A stretch of DNA of 64,000 nt from contig CAJQSP010000030.1 in NCBI GenBank assembly GCA_905614375.1, positions 9,430 to 73,429 on the forward strand. Direction: 5' to 3'. This document shows positions 25,913 to 35,592 of the stretch, one piece after another; positions within the stretch are counted from its first letter, which is position 1; each line of letters opens with the position of its first letter. The DNA is from an uncultured Dehalococcoidales bacterium. GTDB lineage: Bacteria; Chloroflexota; Dehalococcoidia; UBA1151; UBA1328. A program made the translations under genes and the position numbers. Under the pieces are notes generated by a model that worked only from the letters and a program-made list of their open reading frames with translations, searched no databases and was not told where the DNA came from.

Positions 25913-27568
25913 ATGGCAAAGCTCTCGGGTGGAGAAGCCCTCATAAAATCTTTGGTTCGTGAGGGAGTCGAAGTCATATTCGGTTTGCCGGGAGTTCAGA
26001 TGTACGGAATCGTCGCTGCATTGCGAGATGAACCAAGCATCAAGTTCGTTGTAACTCGCAATGAAACTGCAACGACCTATATGGCAGACGGATATGCCCG
26101 TACAACCGGTAAACCCGGGGTAGCGATGGTTGTGCCCGGCCCCGGCATCTACAACGCAGGTGGCGGACTTTCTACCGCGTTCTCTCGATCGTCTCCTGTT
26201 GTGCTAATTGCGGGTCAAATTCCACGGTCGACTATTGGCAAAAACTTTGGTGGGCTCCACGAAGTAAACGACCAGAAGGAAATTACCAACCCGGTCACGA
26301 AGTGGCAAAAACTAGTAATTCGCCCCAAAGAGGTGCCTGAAAATATTCACGAAGCGTTCAAACAGGCACAATCGGATCGACCTTCACCAGTTCACTTCGA
26401 GCTTCCGCCTGAGACTATGGTCGAACGGCAAGAGGTCGAACTTCTGGAGCCCGCAAAGATCGAACGTAAAGTTCCTGCCGATTCTGTTATCGAAAAGGCT
26501 GCAAAAGAGATCGCAGCCGCTCGCAAACCGGTTATTTACGCAGGTGGCGGAATCGCTCGATCTGACGCCGAAGCTGAACTCGTAGCTTTCGCCGAAGCTC
26601 ACCAGATCGCAGTCCTAACATCTGCTGGTGGTAAAGGAACGATGTCAGAGCGACACGCTCTGGCGTTAGGTGGATCGCTTGGCCCAACGGGTCAACTGAA
26701 GGATTACATGGAGGATGCGGATCTTGTTATCGGAATCGGAACAAGATTTTCGATGCGCAATCAGGCAGCAGGCGAAGCTCGACTTATTCATGTTGATGTC
26801 GACCCTGAAATGATCGGTCACGTGCACCGGAACTCCCTCGGAGTAGTTGGTGACGTGAAGATATCACTACCAAAACTCAGCGCTGCGATAACTTCAGCCG
26901 GGGGCGGAACATGGAATTCTCCAGCAGCTGAAGTTGCCCAGATTCAAGAGAATCTCACTAACAGCGAAGAAGAGATCAACCAACCGCAAGAAGACTATCT
27001 TCGAGCGTTGCAAGAGGGTGCTCCCGACGATGCAATCATGATCTTCGGAATGACTCAACTTGGCTACTACTCACGTCCTCGGTGGATCACACAGAACCCG
27101 AAGTCGTACATCGATTCTGGATACTCGGGAAACCTTGGTTTTGCGTTTCCAACTGCATTGGGCGCCAAGGTTGGTAACCCCGACAAACCAGTTATTTGTG
27201 TTTCAGGTGACGGTGGTTTTATGTACAACTCGTCGGAGATTTCGACGGCTGTGAAGTACGGAATTAATCTTGTAACCGTGATTTACAACGACGGTCACTA
27301 CGGAAACGTGGCACGCGACATGGATGACGATTTCGGCGGAACATATGAGACAGATTTCGTTAATCCTGACTTCGTAAAACTTGCCGAAGCTTATGGCGCT
27401 GTTGGTATCCGAGCAGAAGGTCCGCTCGACGTAAAAAACGTACTGCCGAAAGCACTAGCTATGAACAAGCCAGTGTTTATCGACGTGCCAGTCTCACGAG
27501 TGCCACGACCGAAGCAGTGGTCAGCACGTGCTCCATGGACTACTCCGCAGGACGGCCTGTTGGATTAG
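25913..27568 (+). CDS. Thiamine-pyrophosphate enzyme of the acetolactate synthase-like family, second copy
   Basis: The frame opens at 25790 inside the previous gene, but ATG 25913 has a GAGG upstream and begins the conserved MAKLSGGEALIKSLVREG, giving 551 residues. RNETATTYMADGYAR carries the Glu that activates thiamine, and GDGGFMYNSSE with VIYNDGHYG is the diphosphate/Mg site. It is only moderately like the copy at 8.6 kb and so probably acts on a different 2-oxo or 2-hydroxyacyl substrate. Placement after a polyol dehydrogenase suggests carbon-carbon bond cleavage in the same pathway. Confidence 0.85.
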   Translation: MAKLSGGEALIKSLVREGVEVIFGLPGVQMYGIVAALRDEPSIKFVVTRNETATTYMADGYARTTGKPGVAMVVPGPGIYNAGGGLSTAFSRSSPVVLIAGQIPRSTIGKNFGGLHEVNDQKEITNPVTKWQKLVIRPKEVPENIHEAFKQAQSDRPSPVHFELPPETMVERQEVELLEPAKIERKVPADSVIEKAAKEIAAARKPVIYAGGGIARSDAEAELVAFAEAHQIAVLTSAGGKGTMSERHALALGGSLGPTGQLKDYMEDADLVIGIGTRFSMRNQAAGEARLIHVDVDPEMIGHVHRNSLGVVGDVKISLPKLSAAITSAGGGTWNSPAAEVAQIQENLTNSEEEINQPQEDYLRALQEGAPDDAIMIFGMTQLGYYSRPRWITQNPKSYIDSGYSGNLGFAFPTALGAKVGNPDKPVICVSGDGGFMYNSSEISTAVKYGINLVTVIYNDGHYGNVARDMDDDFGGTYETDFVNPDFVKLAEAYGAVGIRAEGPLDVKNVLPKALAMNKPVFIDVPVSRVPRPKQWSARAPWTTPQDGLLD

Positions 27569-27579
27569 TACTTGATGCT

Positions 27580-27624
27580 GGTGGTTAACCTGTAGTTATG
27601 TGGAATGGCTACAGGTTAACCACC
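27580..27624. terminator. Hairpin between convergent genes
   Basis: GGTGGTTAACCTGTAG (27580-27595) and CTACAGGTTAACCACC (27609-27624) are perfect 16-base complements with a 13-base loop. It lies between the convergent TPP-enzyme and ketopantoate-reductase-like genes. There is no T-run on either side, so it may act as a transcript end or stabiliser rather than a classical terminator. Confidence 0.6.
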
Positions 27625-27680
27625 CTCGGCTCTATAAATATCGGCTGACTTGACTGATCGTCATTGCGTCATCATCGACT

Positions 27681-28652
27681 TTAAATTGCACCATGCTCGT
27701 GCGGTCTGAGAGCTGCTTCGATAGCGAAGTTGGCAGGGGTTGGAACTCCAAGCGTTTTGCCCATTTCTACGACTCTTGCATTAAGGAGTCCGATTTCGAT
27801 TGGGTTGCCAGCGATGAGGTCATGACCCATCGAACCGATAATGAAAGGCTCGCGTCCTTGAGTGGCTTTCATTGTTGAATCGACCCTTGCGTCGGAAATA
27901 GCAATTCCATTCGCCCGTGCCACGGCTGCTACTTCAGAAAGCACCTGACGGTACATCTCGGTTGTGGTCTCTTGAGCAAAAATATCTCCGATGGGTTTGC
28001 GAGTGAGTGCTGTCATTCCGCTTAACGCACATATGAAGATAAATTTCATCCATAGAGCCAATTCGATATTCTCGTGCGCTTCGGCTGCTAGCCCTGCAGC
28101 AACACAGCGTTCGACGAGCGCGGATACTCGTTCCGAAGTCGGCCCTGAGGATTTCCGCGAGGCAGCCATTTCGCCAATGACTAGTGAACCAGGACCACCC
28201 GCTTGCTTCACAACTCCAGGTTCCGTTATCAATGCTGAAACCGTGACTGTACAACCGAGAACATGTTCAGAACCGAATGCTTTGCTTAGGACAGGCTCGC
28301 TGTCGACGCCGTTTTGCATCGAGATGATCACAGTGCCATCGCCGACCATCCCACCAGAAGCCATTGCTTCAATAGCGGCGTCGGTTCCCCAACTCTTCAC
28401 CGCGAATATCACCAGATCGACTCTGTCCACGGTCGACATATCGTCTGTCGCAGCGCATTCGACTTCGAAATCCCCGAGAAGTACTGACTGCAACTGAAGT
28501 CCGTTCTTGTTTATGGCGTCCAAGTGTGGGCCGCGTGCGATCATCGTCACCTGCGCTCCGGCTTTTGCTAATGCTCCGCCGTAGTACGCTCCGGTGCCGC
28601 CTGCACCGACAACTGCCACTTTGAAATCGTTATTGTTCAACTGTTTTCTCAC
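27681..28652 (-). CDS. 2-dehydropantoate 2-reductase family (ApbA/PanE-like) oxidoreductase
   Basis: The 323-residue protein has the N-terminal Rossmann motif VAVVGAGGTGAYYGGALAKAG, an NADP-side segment VIFAVKSW with the conserved Lys, ISMQNGVDSE with Asn, and a C-terminal helical domain with LWMKFIFICALSGMTAL. PanE makes pantoate for coenzyme A, but this family also holds many NADPH reductases of unknown substrate. Because two copies exist in this window and neither is near panB or panC, the role in pantothenate synthesis is uncertain. Confidence 0.82.
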   Translation of the reverse strand: MRKQLNNNDFKVAVVGAGGTGAYYGGALAKAGAQVTMIARGPHLDAINKNGLQLQSVLLGDFEVECAATDDMSTVDRVDLVIFAVKSWGTDAAIEAMASGGMVGDGTVIISMQNGVDSEPVLSKAFGSEHVLGCTVTVSALITEPGVVKQAGGPGSLVIGEMAASRKSSGPTSERVSALVERCVAAGLAAEAHENIELALWMKFIFICALSGMTALTRKPIGDIFAQETTTEMYRQVLSEVAAVARANGIAISDARVDSTMKATQGREPFIIGSMGHDLIAGNPIEIGLLNARVVEMGKTLGVPTPANFAIEAALRPHEHGAI

Positions 28653-28723
28653 TTTTCGGTGTTGGGAAACGTTGGCTCATCACTACTAGCACCAATCTTA
28701 GAACACATGGGATAGCGAATGAA

Positions 28724-29287
28724 ATGCCAGTTGTCGATTCGACGACACCTCCCGCTGTTGTCGCTGATCAATCCGGCTCCCCAGCGATTGGGTCGGCAGA
28801 TGGAACGTTCATGGTGAGCGATGGTACTGAGGCTACTTTTACAGTGAATGAACAACTGTCTCGATTACCGTTGCCGAACGACTCGGTGCTCCGGACGAAC
28901 GAGATCACGGGTGAGATTGATCTTTCTGGTGAATCTTCTTCACTCACTAGAAAGCGACGACTCAAAACGTGACCGTTATGTGCGAGACCGATTGTTCTCG
29001 ACCCAGTCGACCGCTACGATCAGCGTTACGGAGTTTCCTGATATCCCCGAACAATTCGCTGGTGGCGAGGCGTTTACTTCGACGGTAACCGGAACGGTCA
29101 ACGTGAACGGAACTAACGCCGAAATCGAGTTCTCGATCGAATCTAGGCTTGATCCAGACCGACTTCGTGTTCTGGTAAAAGGAAATGTCACATGGTCAGT
29201 TTTTGCATGACGGCTCCGAAAAGCAACTTCTTTGTTGTGAAAGATGACGTTCACGTTGAAGTCTTGGTATCGGTTGTTCCAAAATAG
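28724..29287 (+). pseudogene. Broken YceI-family (lipid-binding barrel) gene with two frameshifts
   Basis: Three consecutive frame segments together spell one YceI-like protein. The first (from ATG 28724) has GTFMVSDGTEATFTVNEQL and ITGEIDLSGESS. The second has LESDDSKRDRYVRDRLF, the family RD motif, then TVTGTVNVNGTNAEIEFSI. The third gives MTAPKSNFFVVKDDVHVEV and the stop at 29285-29287. The frame changes near 28935-28955, in a TCTTCTTC stretch, and returns to the original frame near 29200, at a run of five Ts. The second segment hits TGA at 29211 or so without the second shift. YceI proteins bind isoprenoid lipids in the cell envelope. Confidence 0.75.
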
Positions 29288-29363
29288 GTGATCCTCTGAA
29301 CTTGTACTGAACTCGTCAGCTATGTCGAGGGTATTTTCATGATTTGCGACTACTATTGAATAC

Positions 29364-31199
29364 ATGTCGCAAGATCACGTCCGAAATTTCTGCATCATCG
29401 CCCACATCGATCACGGCAAGTCGACGCTTGCCGATCGGCTGATCGAACTAACAGGGGCCGTGTCAGAACGAAAAATGACCGCACAGCACCTCGATACGAT
29501 GGAATTAGAGCAGGAACGCGGTATAACCATCAAAGCTCAGGCGGTTCGCCTTGAATACCAAGCAAATGACGGTATTAAGTATCAGTTCAATTTAATCGAC
29601 ACCCCAGGTCACGTCGACTTCGCTTACGAAGTATCGCGGTCTCTCGCCGCTTGTGAAGGCGCAGTGTTATTGGTCGATGCAACTCAGGGTATTCAGGCCC
29701 AGACGATAGCAAACGTGTATCTGGCGCTTGAGAACGATCTGGAGATAATACCGGTTCTCAATAAACTCGATATGCCAGCTGCGCAGCCTGAACGTGTAAT
29801 GACCGAGCTAGAGCAAACATTCGGTTATGGCGAAGACGAGGTTCTAAAAATCTCGGCGAAAACCGGAGACGGCGTAGCAGAGTTGCTGGAACAGATTGTC
29901 AATCGAATAACTCCTCCGATAGGTCAGGTTGGAGACAAGTTCCGCGCCCTTATATTTGATTCTAAATACGACCAGTTCAAAGGCGTGATCGCCTATGTTC
30001 GTGCAATGCACGGGTCGCTCAAATCTTCTGATCGCGTAAAACTTATGGGAACTGGTGTTGAGGCCGAGGTTCTTGAAACAGGTTTCTTCAGCCCCGTCTT
30101 AGAAAAAACCAACGGTCTTGAAACCGGCGAAGTCGGATACGTAGCTACAGGTCTGAAAGATGTGAAGGCCGTACGTGTAGGCGACACGATGACGGTATCG
30201 ACAGATCCTGCCAACGAAGCTCTTCCGGGCTACGCTCCTCAGAGTCCGATGGTGTTCACCGGGATATTCCCCACCGAGGGCGAAGACTATCCTGAACTCC
30301 GTGATGCACTCGATAAATTGCAGCTTAACGACGCTGCGCTCGTGTTCGAGCCTGAATCTTCGTCTGCTCTCGGATTCGGATTCCGCTGTGGTTTCCTAGG
30401 CTTACTGCACATGGACATCGTGCAGGAGCGACTTGAACGGGAATACGGGCTCGGTTTGATCGCTACTGCGCCAAGCGTCAGTTACGAAGTCTTGCTTAAG
30501 AGCGGTGATTCGATCACGATCGACAACCCGTCGAAACTCCCAGATCACAACAACCTTGCCGACATTCTTGAACCATGGGTGAATATCACCATTGTCACGC
30601 CGGGGCGTTACATTGGCAACATGATGGAATTGGTTACGAACAAGCGTGGTGAGTACAAGAAGATGGAGTACCTTGAGCCCGCGTCAAATGACGCCGATGG
30701 TGGCACATTACGCGACGCTAGAGTTCTGCTCGAATACGATATTCCGCTTTCAGAGATACTCGTTGATTTTCACGACAAACTGAAGTCCGGTACACAGGGC
30801 TATGCGTCGCTGGATTACACGAAAATCGACAACCGATCGGCTGATCTGGTGAAGTTAGACGTTCTCGTAAATCACGAACCGGTAGACGCACTTTCGATGA
30901 TTACTCACCGAGACAATGCTGCTCCGTTTGGGCGTGCCTTAACCTCTAAGTTGAAGGACCTTATTCCTCGACAGATGTTCGCTGTGCCGATTCAGGCTGC
31001 TATCGGTGGGAAGATAGTCGCTCGTACTAACGTGAAACCGCTCCGTAAGAACGTGTTGGCGAAGTGTTATGGAGGTGATATAACTCGTAAACGTAAACTG
31101 CTTGAACAGCAAAAAAAAGGCAAAAAACGCCGAATGAAGATGGTCGGTTCAATCGAAGTACCGCAAGAAGCGTTTATGGCAGTTCTGACACTCGACTAA
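29364..31199 (+). CDS. lepA: Elongation factor 4 (LepA), ribosome back-translocating GTPase
   Basis: The 611-residue GTPase has G1 [10 protein letters not shown]2 within [12 protein letters not shown]3 DTPGHVDF and G4 NKLD. Beta-barrel and alpha/beta domains follow, and the LepA-specific C-terminal domain ends with [18 protein letters not shown]. Length and ending match LepA rather than EF-G or TypA. LepA acts on stalled or mis-translocated ribosomes and in 30S biogenesis. An MFS gene follows 33 bases downstream. Confidence 0.97.
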   Translation: MSQDHVRNFCIIAHIDHGKSTLADRLIELTGAVSERKMTAQHLDTMELEQERGITIKAQAVRLEYQANDGIKYQFNLIDTPGHVDFAYEVSRSLAACEGAVLLVDATQGIQAQTIANVYLALENDLEIIPVLNKLDMPAAQPERVMTELEQTFGYGEDEVLKISAKTGDGVAELLEQIVNRITPPIGQVGDKFRALIFDSKYDQFKGVIAYVRAMHGSLKSSDRVKLMGTGVEAEVLETGFFSPVLEKTNGLETGEVGYVATGLKDVKAVRVGDTMTVSTDPANEALPGYAPQSPMVFTGIFPTEGEDYPELRDALDKLQLNDAALVFEPESSSALGFGFRCGFLGLLHMDIVQERLEREYGLGLIATAPSVSYEVLLKSGDSITIDNPSKLPDHNNLADILEPWVNITIVTPGRYIGNMMELVTNKRGEYKKMEYLEPASNDADGGTLRDARVLLEYDIPLSEILVDFHDKLKSGTQGYASLDYTKIDNRSADLVKLDVLVNHEPVDALSMITHRDNAAPFGRALTSKLKDLIPRQMFAVPIQAAIGGKIVARTNVKPLRKNVLAKCYGGDITRKRKLLEQQKKGKKRRMKMVGSIEVPQEAFMAVLTLD

Positions 31200-31232
31200 T
31201 CGCGGGAGTGTGCTCAGAATGACGGGCAAATT

Positions 31233-32474
31233 ATGATCTTTAGCCCAACGACATCGACATTTTCTCGCCCAAGCGGTCCCCTTGCTGCCTTCGTATTCCC
31301 GAAGTTCCGGAGAATCTGGTTGGCTTCGGTCATATTCTCTCTTGGTAACTGGGGGGAGCGTCTGGCGACCGGCTGGGTAGTTCTCCACGAAACTGATGAT
31401 GTTTTTCTGGCGGCCGCAACCTTCGCCGTACGTCAGGCACCGCAACTAATTTTTGCGCCGATCGGTGGAGCCATCGCCGATAGATTTCCGCGCGGGAAAA
31501 TTGTTCTTTTAGTTGGCATTTACAAAGCACTAATCCTTACATCGCTCGCGATAATCGCAGCGAACGGGCTTGAACCACTGTGGCTGGTTTTTTTGATCCT
31601 TGGATTTTCGGGAGTAGGGCAATCGTTCGAGTTGCCAGCGGTGCAAGGCATGGTTACTAGCTCGGTACCAAAAGCATTTCGGATGAACGCTGTAGCTGTT
31701 CAATCAACCGGAATGCGTGCAGTCGGCGCACTCGGAGCGTTGGCAGCCGGATTTGCTATCAGCTCGCTTGGTGTTCCGGTCACCTTCTTAGCATCGGGGA
31801 GCACGTTCGTATTAGGAGGTGCCCTCGCGCTATTTGCCAATAGAGGACTTCAGACTCGATCAACTGCGAAAACTGAATCGGTTGTACGAGATGTTTTTGA
31901 TGGCCTGAAATTGATGTCGACACTACCGATTGTGAGAATGATTCTGATCACCGCCGTTCTGGTCGAAATATTCGGATTCGCCTATGGTGCTGTCATGCCC
32001 GCAGTTGCGAAGAACGCATTGAACGTCGATTCAGAAGGACTGGGAACTCTCACCATGATGGCGGGAGTTGGATCGGTGATTGGATCGATATTCCTGATGG
32101 CTCTCGGCAATTTCCGCCGCAAGGGCTTGTTGCTAATTGGTATTGCGATTGCCTACGGAACTTTCTTGGCTACATTCTCGGCACCTGGCTCATATGCAGC
32201 CGCATTGGTGCTGATTATGGGAGTCGGTGCATCAGCTGCGGCGTTCGATGCGATGCAGTGGACACTGCTTCAACTTAATGTTCCAGACGAAATGCGCGGA
32301 CGTGCCGTTGGCGCTTGGGTGTTCGCTATCGGGTTTGGCTGGATCGGACATCTTGGAATGGGAGCTGTCGGTGAAGCTGTTGGCGTTCAGACAGCTCTCG
32401 GGGGTGCCGGTATTATCGTGGTGATAACTGGTATTGCGGTGTATTTGTTCTCACCATCGTTGAGACGAATCTAG
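31233..32474 (+). CDS. MFS transporter (enterobactin-exporter-like MFS_3 type)
   Basis: This 413-residue, highly hydrophobic protein has about 12 predicted membrane segments. The first loop carries GGAIADRFPRGKIVL, the MFS loop 2-3 motif, and FPKFRRIWLASVIFSLGNWGE opens it as in the EntS/MFS_3 branch. FELPAVQGMVTSSVP is another branch-typical segment. It is likely an efflux carrier; the substrate is unknown. It converges with galU with a gap of only 11 bases. Confidence 0.87.
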   Translation: MIFSPTTSTFSRPSGPLAAFVFPKFRRIWLASVIFSLGNWGERLATGWVVLHETDDVFLAAATFAVRQAPQLIFAPIGGAIADRFPRGKIVLLVGIYKALILTSLAIIAANGLEPLWLVFLILGFSGVGQSFELPAVQGMVTSSVPKAFRMNAVAVQSTGMRAVGALGALAAGFAISSLGVPVTFLASGSTFVLGGALALFANRGLQTRSTAKTESVVRDVFDGLKLMSTLPIVRMILITAVLVEIFGFAYGAVMPAVAKNALNVDSEGLGTLTMMAGVGSVIGSIFLMALGNFRRKGLLLIGIAIAYGTFLATFSAPGSYAAALVLIMGVGASAAAFDAMQWTLLQLNVPDEMRGRAVGAWVFAIGFGWIGHLGMGAVGEAVGVQTALGGAGIIVVITGIAVYLFSPSLRRI

Positions 32475-32485
32475 CGATCCTGTCG

Positions 32486-33376
32486 TTAGTCGGAAAGTGC
32501 TTGTTTTACGATTTTGGCAAGTTCAGGATCTTGTTTGGCGACGTGAATAGCCGCCTGAAGCATTCCGCCGGGGTTGCCTGTATCGGCATGGAATCCGCGA
32601 ATTTCTCTGGCGTGGATCTGACTGTTACCGAGTAGTGAAGCGATAGCGTCGGTTATCTGTACTTCACCACCGGCACCTTCATGTTCCTCTGAGAGATAGT
32701 CAAACACAGCGTTATCGAGTAGATAGCGGGCAACAATAGCTAGATTGCTCGGAGTGTCTTTTAACGCAGGTTTCTCGACTAGAACATCGACTTCGTGGAC
32801 ACCGCCTCCAACAGATTTGCCACCGACGACGCCCTTGGTTTGAATAATATCGTCAGCTGCTTCACTCACAGCGATCACCGAGCCGCCGTACTTTCGATAC
32901 ACCTGCATAAGCTGCTCGGTAGCTGAAACATCATTGATGATGAAATCGTCGGGGAATATCGTTACGAACGGCTCACCGTTGCAGAATTCACGTGCCTGCA
33001 ATATGGCATGGCCGGGACCTTTTGGATCGTGCTGGTAAACAGTCGTCACGTTCACAAGGGAAGCAATCTCTAATTGCTTTTCTAATAACTCGTCACATCC
33101 TCGTGACTTGAGTTCACGTCCAAGTACTTCTTGTTTGCCGAAGTACTCGGCTACCGATTCCATGCCCGGCGACATGACGATGGCTATGTCGATCACACCA
33201 GCTTCGGCCGCTTCACGAACGGCGTAGTCGATTACCGGGACGTTCAGAACAGGAAGTAACGGCTTTGGCACTGTGCGGGTTGCAGGAAGGAACCGAGTTC
33301 CAAGCCCCCCGACCGGAATGACCGCTTTGGTTATTGATGGATATTTACTCGAAAGATCTTGTGACTGATTGGACAT
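32486..33376 (-). CDS. galU: UTP-glucose-1-phosphate uridylyltransferase
   Basis: The 296-residue protein has the nucleotidyltransferase motif PVGGLGTRFLPATRTVPK and the conserved VEKPA lysine segment, plus AIVMSPGMESVAEYFG. It makes UDP-glucose for glycan and envelope synthesis. Length and motifs are those of bacterial GalU. UDP-glucose may supply the glycosylation-like cluster at 52.6-59.8 kb, but that link is only inferred. Confidence 0.93.
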   Translation of the reverse strand: MSNQSQDLSSKYPSITKAVIPVGGLGTRFLPATRTVPKPLLPVLNVPVIDYAVREAAEAGVIDIAIVMSPGMESVAEYFGKQEVLGRELKSRGCDELLEKQLEIASLVNVTTVYQHDPKGPGHAILQAREFCNGEPFVTIFPDDFIINDVSATEQLMQVYRKYGGSVIAVSEAADDIIQTKGVVGGKSVGGGVHEVDVLVEKPALKDTPSNLAIVARYLLDNAVFDYLSEEHEGAGGEVQITDAIASLLGNSQIHAREIRGFHADTGNPGGMLQAAIHVAKQDPELAKIVKQALSD

Positions 33377-33454
33377 ATTGAGATTCTATCGGGAATCGCA
33401 GCCGTTTTCGTGTTGGATTTTAGCGACTATTCGTCGGGTGGGTAGTACGATTAA

Positions 33455-33570
33455 CTTGATCGTGCTAGGTGGGGCGCTAGCGGTGCCCTGTACTCGTAAT
33501 CCGCTTTAGCGAGACTGAATGCTCTGTCGAGATTGTTCGCATGTGGCCTCTGGTGTCAGTATTTCGATAT
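33455..33570 (+). ncRNA. Candidate structured leader upstream of the SRP RNA
   Basis: The 110 or so bases before the SRP RNA contain several local complements: GCTAG with CTAGC around 33464-33483, AGCGG with CCGCT, and CTCG with CGAG around a CCGCTTTAG loop. No ORF fits. The region could be the 5' part of a longer SRP RNA precursor or a separate RNA. Boundaries are approximate. Confidence 0.35.
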
Positions 33571-33577
33571 TGAGAAT

Positions 33578-33671
33578 CTGGTCCTGCGCGGCGAGACCTC
33601 GTGAACTCCGTCAGGACCGGAAGGTAGCAGCGGTAAGCGATAAATCTCGGGTGCCGTGGGAATGCCGGGTT
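33578..33671 (+). ncRNA. ffs: Signal recognition particle RNA, small bacterial type
   Basis: The conserved domain IV core is present: GTCAGGACCGGAAGGTAGCAGC has the GGAA tetraloop and the asymmetric and symmetric loops that bind Ffh (SRP54). Flanking halves GCGGCGAGA and TCTCGGGTGCCGTGGG pair to extend the stem. The RNA works with Ffh and FtsY; ftsY is at 51.6 kb. The ends are estimated from pairing. Confidence 0.9.
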
Positions 33672-33809
33672 TGAGTCGGTATTGACATTTATGTTCCAAG
33701 CACCAACCGATACGGAGATGCACGGTCATAATTTTTTGCACTGCATGCCATAAGATGTGTCATGGCTCAGTCGATGGTTGGCGATAAGAATCCTGGGTTG
33801 GAATAGCCT

Positions 33810-34673
33810 GTGTCTGCACAACGGCTGGGTCAGCATTTTCTCGAAGATACAGATGTGATTAACTCGATCATCGCCGCCGCTGATCTGAGCAGCGTTGATA
33901 CGGTCGTCGAAGTCGGTCCAGGTCGGGGTGCTCTTACCGGCCATCTCGTTGAGCAAGCAGGCCGTGTTCTTCTTCTAGAGTTTGATGAAAAGCTTGCCGA
34001 CCGTCTAGCCCAGAAGTACGAATCTGCGGAAAACGTGCGTGTGTTGAACGTTGACGCCAGAGATTTCGGTTCAGATGTTGATCCATGGACGCGAGATGGC
34101 GACTACAAAGTAGTTGCAAATCTTCCGTATTATGCTGCAAACCCGATCACTCGGAACTTCCTAGAATCTACACGCCAGCCAACCTCTATGGTTATCATGA
34201 TTCAACGTGAGGTTGCCGACGATATGTCAGCGAAACCGGGTGACATGAGCCTGCTTTCATTGGCGATTCAGATCTACTCGACTACGGAACACATCGTTGA
34301 AGCGCCGCCAGAGTGCTTCAAACCGCCTCCAAAAGTTCATTCCACTGTAATCAAACTGACACCGACGAAAAAAACTCAGATTAGTTTTGAATCAGAGGAT
34401 GATTTCTTTAAACTGGCGCGGAGCGGGTTTAAAAGTCCTCGAAAACAACTTCATAACTCGTTGTCAGACGGTCTGTTTATTCCTTTGAAGGATGCACGAG
34501 CTTTAGTCGAGAAAACTGGATTTGAATCTTCACGACGTCCTTCAACTCTTTCGCTTTCCGACTGGCAAATTCTTTACGATGTGTGGGTAGAAGCCGGACG
34601 ACCGCTTCAGGTCAAAGGATCGGTTCGACGAAAACGACAGAATCATGAAGACCACCCAAACCGAACAGTGTAG
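33810..34673 (+). CDS. rsmA: 16S rRNA (adenine1518-N6/adenine1519-N6)-dimethyltransferase
   Basis: The 287-residue SAM enzyme has LGQHFLEDTDVI at the start, SAM motif I EVGPGRGALTG, an acidic LLLEFDEKLAD and the catalytic NLPYYAANPI. PPPKVHSTVIKL lies in the C-terminal part. It dimethylates two adjacent adenosines in the 3' hairpin of 16S rRNA, late in 30S assembly. GTG 33810 gives the expected N-terminus. ispE follows after about 22 bases, a common pairing. Confidence 0.95.
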   Translation: MSAQRLGQHFLEDTDVINSIIAAADLSSVDTVVEVGPGRGALTGHLVEQAGRVLLLEFDEKLADRLAQKYESAENVRVLNVDARDFGSDVDPWTRDGDYKVVANLPYYAANPITRNFLESTRQPTSMVIMIQREVADDMSAKPGDMSLLSLAIQIYSTTEHIVEAPPECFKPPPKVHSTVIKLTPTKKTQISFESEDDFFKLARSGFKSPRKQLHNSLSDGLFIPLKDARALVEKTGFESSRRPSTLSLSDWQILYDVWVEAGRPLQVKGSVRRKRQNHEDHPNRTV

Positions 34674-34695
34674 TTCGGGTACTAACGAGCCTTCA

Positions 34696-35592
34696 ATGAG
34701 TAATCAGATTTCATTTACAGAAAAAGCATTCGCCAAGGTCAACCTCACTCTAGAGATTCTCGGACGGCGCCGTGACGGTTTTCACAACCTTGCCTCCGTC
34801 ATGCAGACCGTAGATCTGTTCGACACTATCGAATTCTCCGAGTCTAATAGAGTGAACGTTATTTGTGACGACGACGAAATCGCTCCCGAGATAAACCTCG
34901 CTTCAAAGGCTGCTTCTGTTCTTCAACAGCAAGTTGGAATTACGAATGGCGCGACGATAACCATCAAGAAGAACATTCCGGTTTCGGCTGGCCTTGGCGG
35001 CGGATCGTCTGATGCGGCTGCTGCCTTAAGAGGTTTGAATAAGCTTTGGAATCTTGGGCTTTCTTTGGATGAACTTACTGAGATCGGGGCCGAAATCGGT
35101 TCGGACGTCCCGTTCCTGGTACGCGGGGGTACGGCATTAGTTCAAGGTAGGGGAGAGGATGTAACTCCGATCAACCCCGCCGCAGTACCAAAATTTCTGA
35201 TTTTGACTCCTGAAGTTGTTCTAGAACATTCGACTGCTAAGACAGCGTCGGTTTTCTCTCACGTGAAGGAATCGATGTTCACCCGTGGAAACCTCACTCA
35301 CAAACTTGCGGCTCGAATACGAGCGGCTGGTGACTGCCCACCCGAGTTCTTTTTTAACCAGTTCGGAACTATTACTGAAGAACTCTTTCCCGGCTGGAAC
35401 AAGGATCGAGACCTGATCATGTCGTTTGGCGCACGAGACGTGATGCTATGTGGCGCTGGTCCTTCGATGTTTACGATTCCGTCATCCAAAGAACTCGGCA
35501 CAGCGTGGCATCTGTTGCTATCGACAGTTCATCGTAAGCGTTCGTTCTTGGTTGGCCCTGCGATTGCCATTTCCGAAGGGACGGCAGCGTAG
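34696..35592 (+). CDS. ispE: 4-diphosphocytidyl-2-C-methyl-D-erythritol kinase
   Basis: This GHMP kinase phosphorylates CDP-methylerythritol in the non-mevalonate isoprenoid pathway. EKAFAKVNLTLEILGRRRDG at the start holds the catalytic Lys/Asn segment, and PVSAGLGGGSSDAAAALRG is the ATP-binding glycine loop; MLCGAGPSMF is the third GHMP motif. ATG 34696 gives 298 residues. The frame is open to an ATG at 34645 within rsmA, but the added residues are not family-like. The next gene's ATG follows the TAG directly. Confidence 0.94.
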   Translation: MSNQISFTEKAFAKVNLTLEILGRRRDGFHNLASVMQTVDLFDTIEFSESNRVNVICDDDEIAPEINLASKAASVLQQQVGITNGATITIKKNIPVSAGLGGGSSDAAAALRGLNKLWNLGLSLDELTEIGAEIGSDVPFLVRGGTALVQGRGEDVTPINPAAVPKFLILTPEVVLEHSTAKTASVFSHVKESMFTRGNLTHKLAARIRAAGDCPPEFFFNQFGTITEELFPGWNKDRDLIMSFGARDVMLCGAGPSMFTIPSSKELGTAWHLLLSTVHRKRSFLVGPAIAISEGTAA

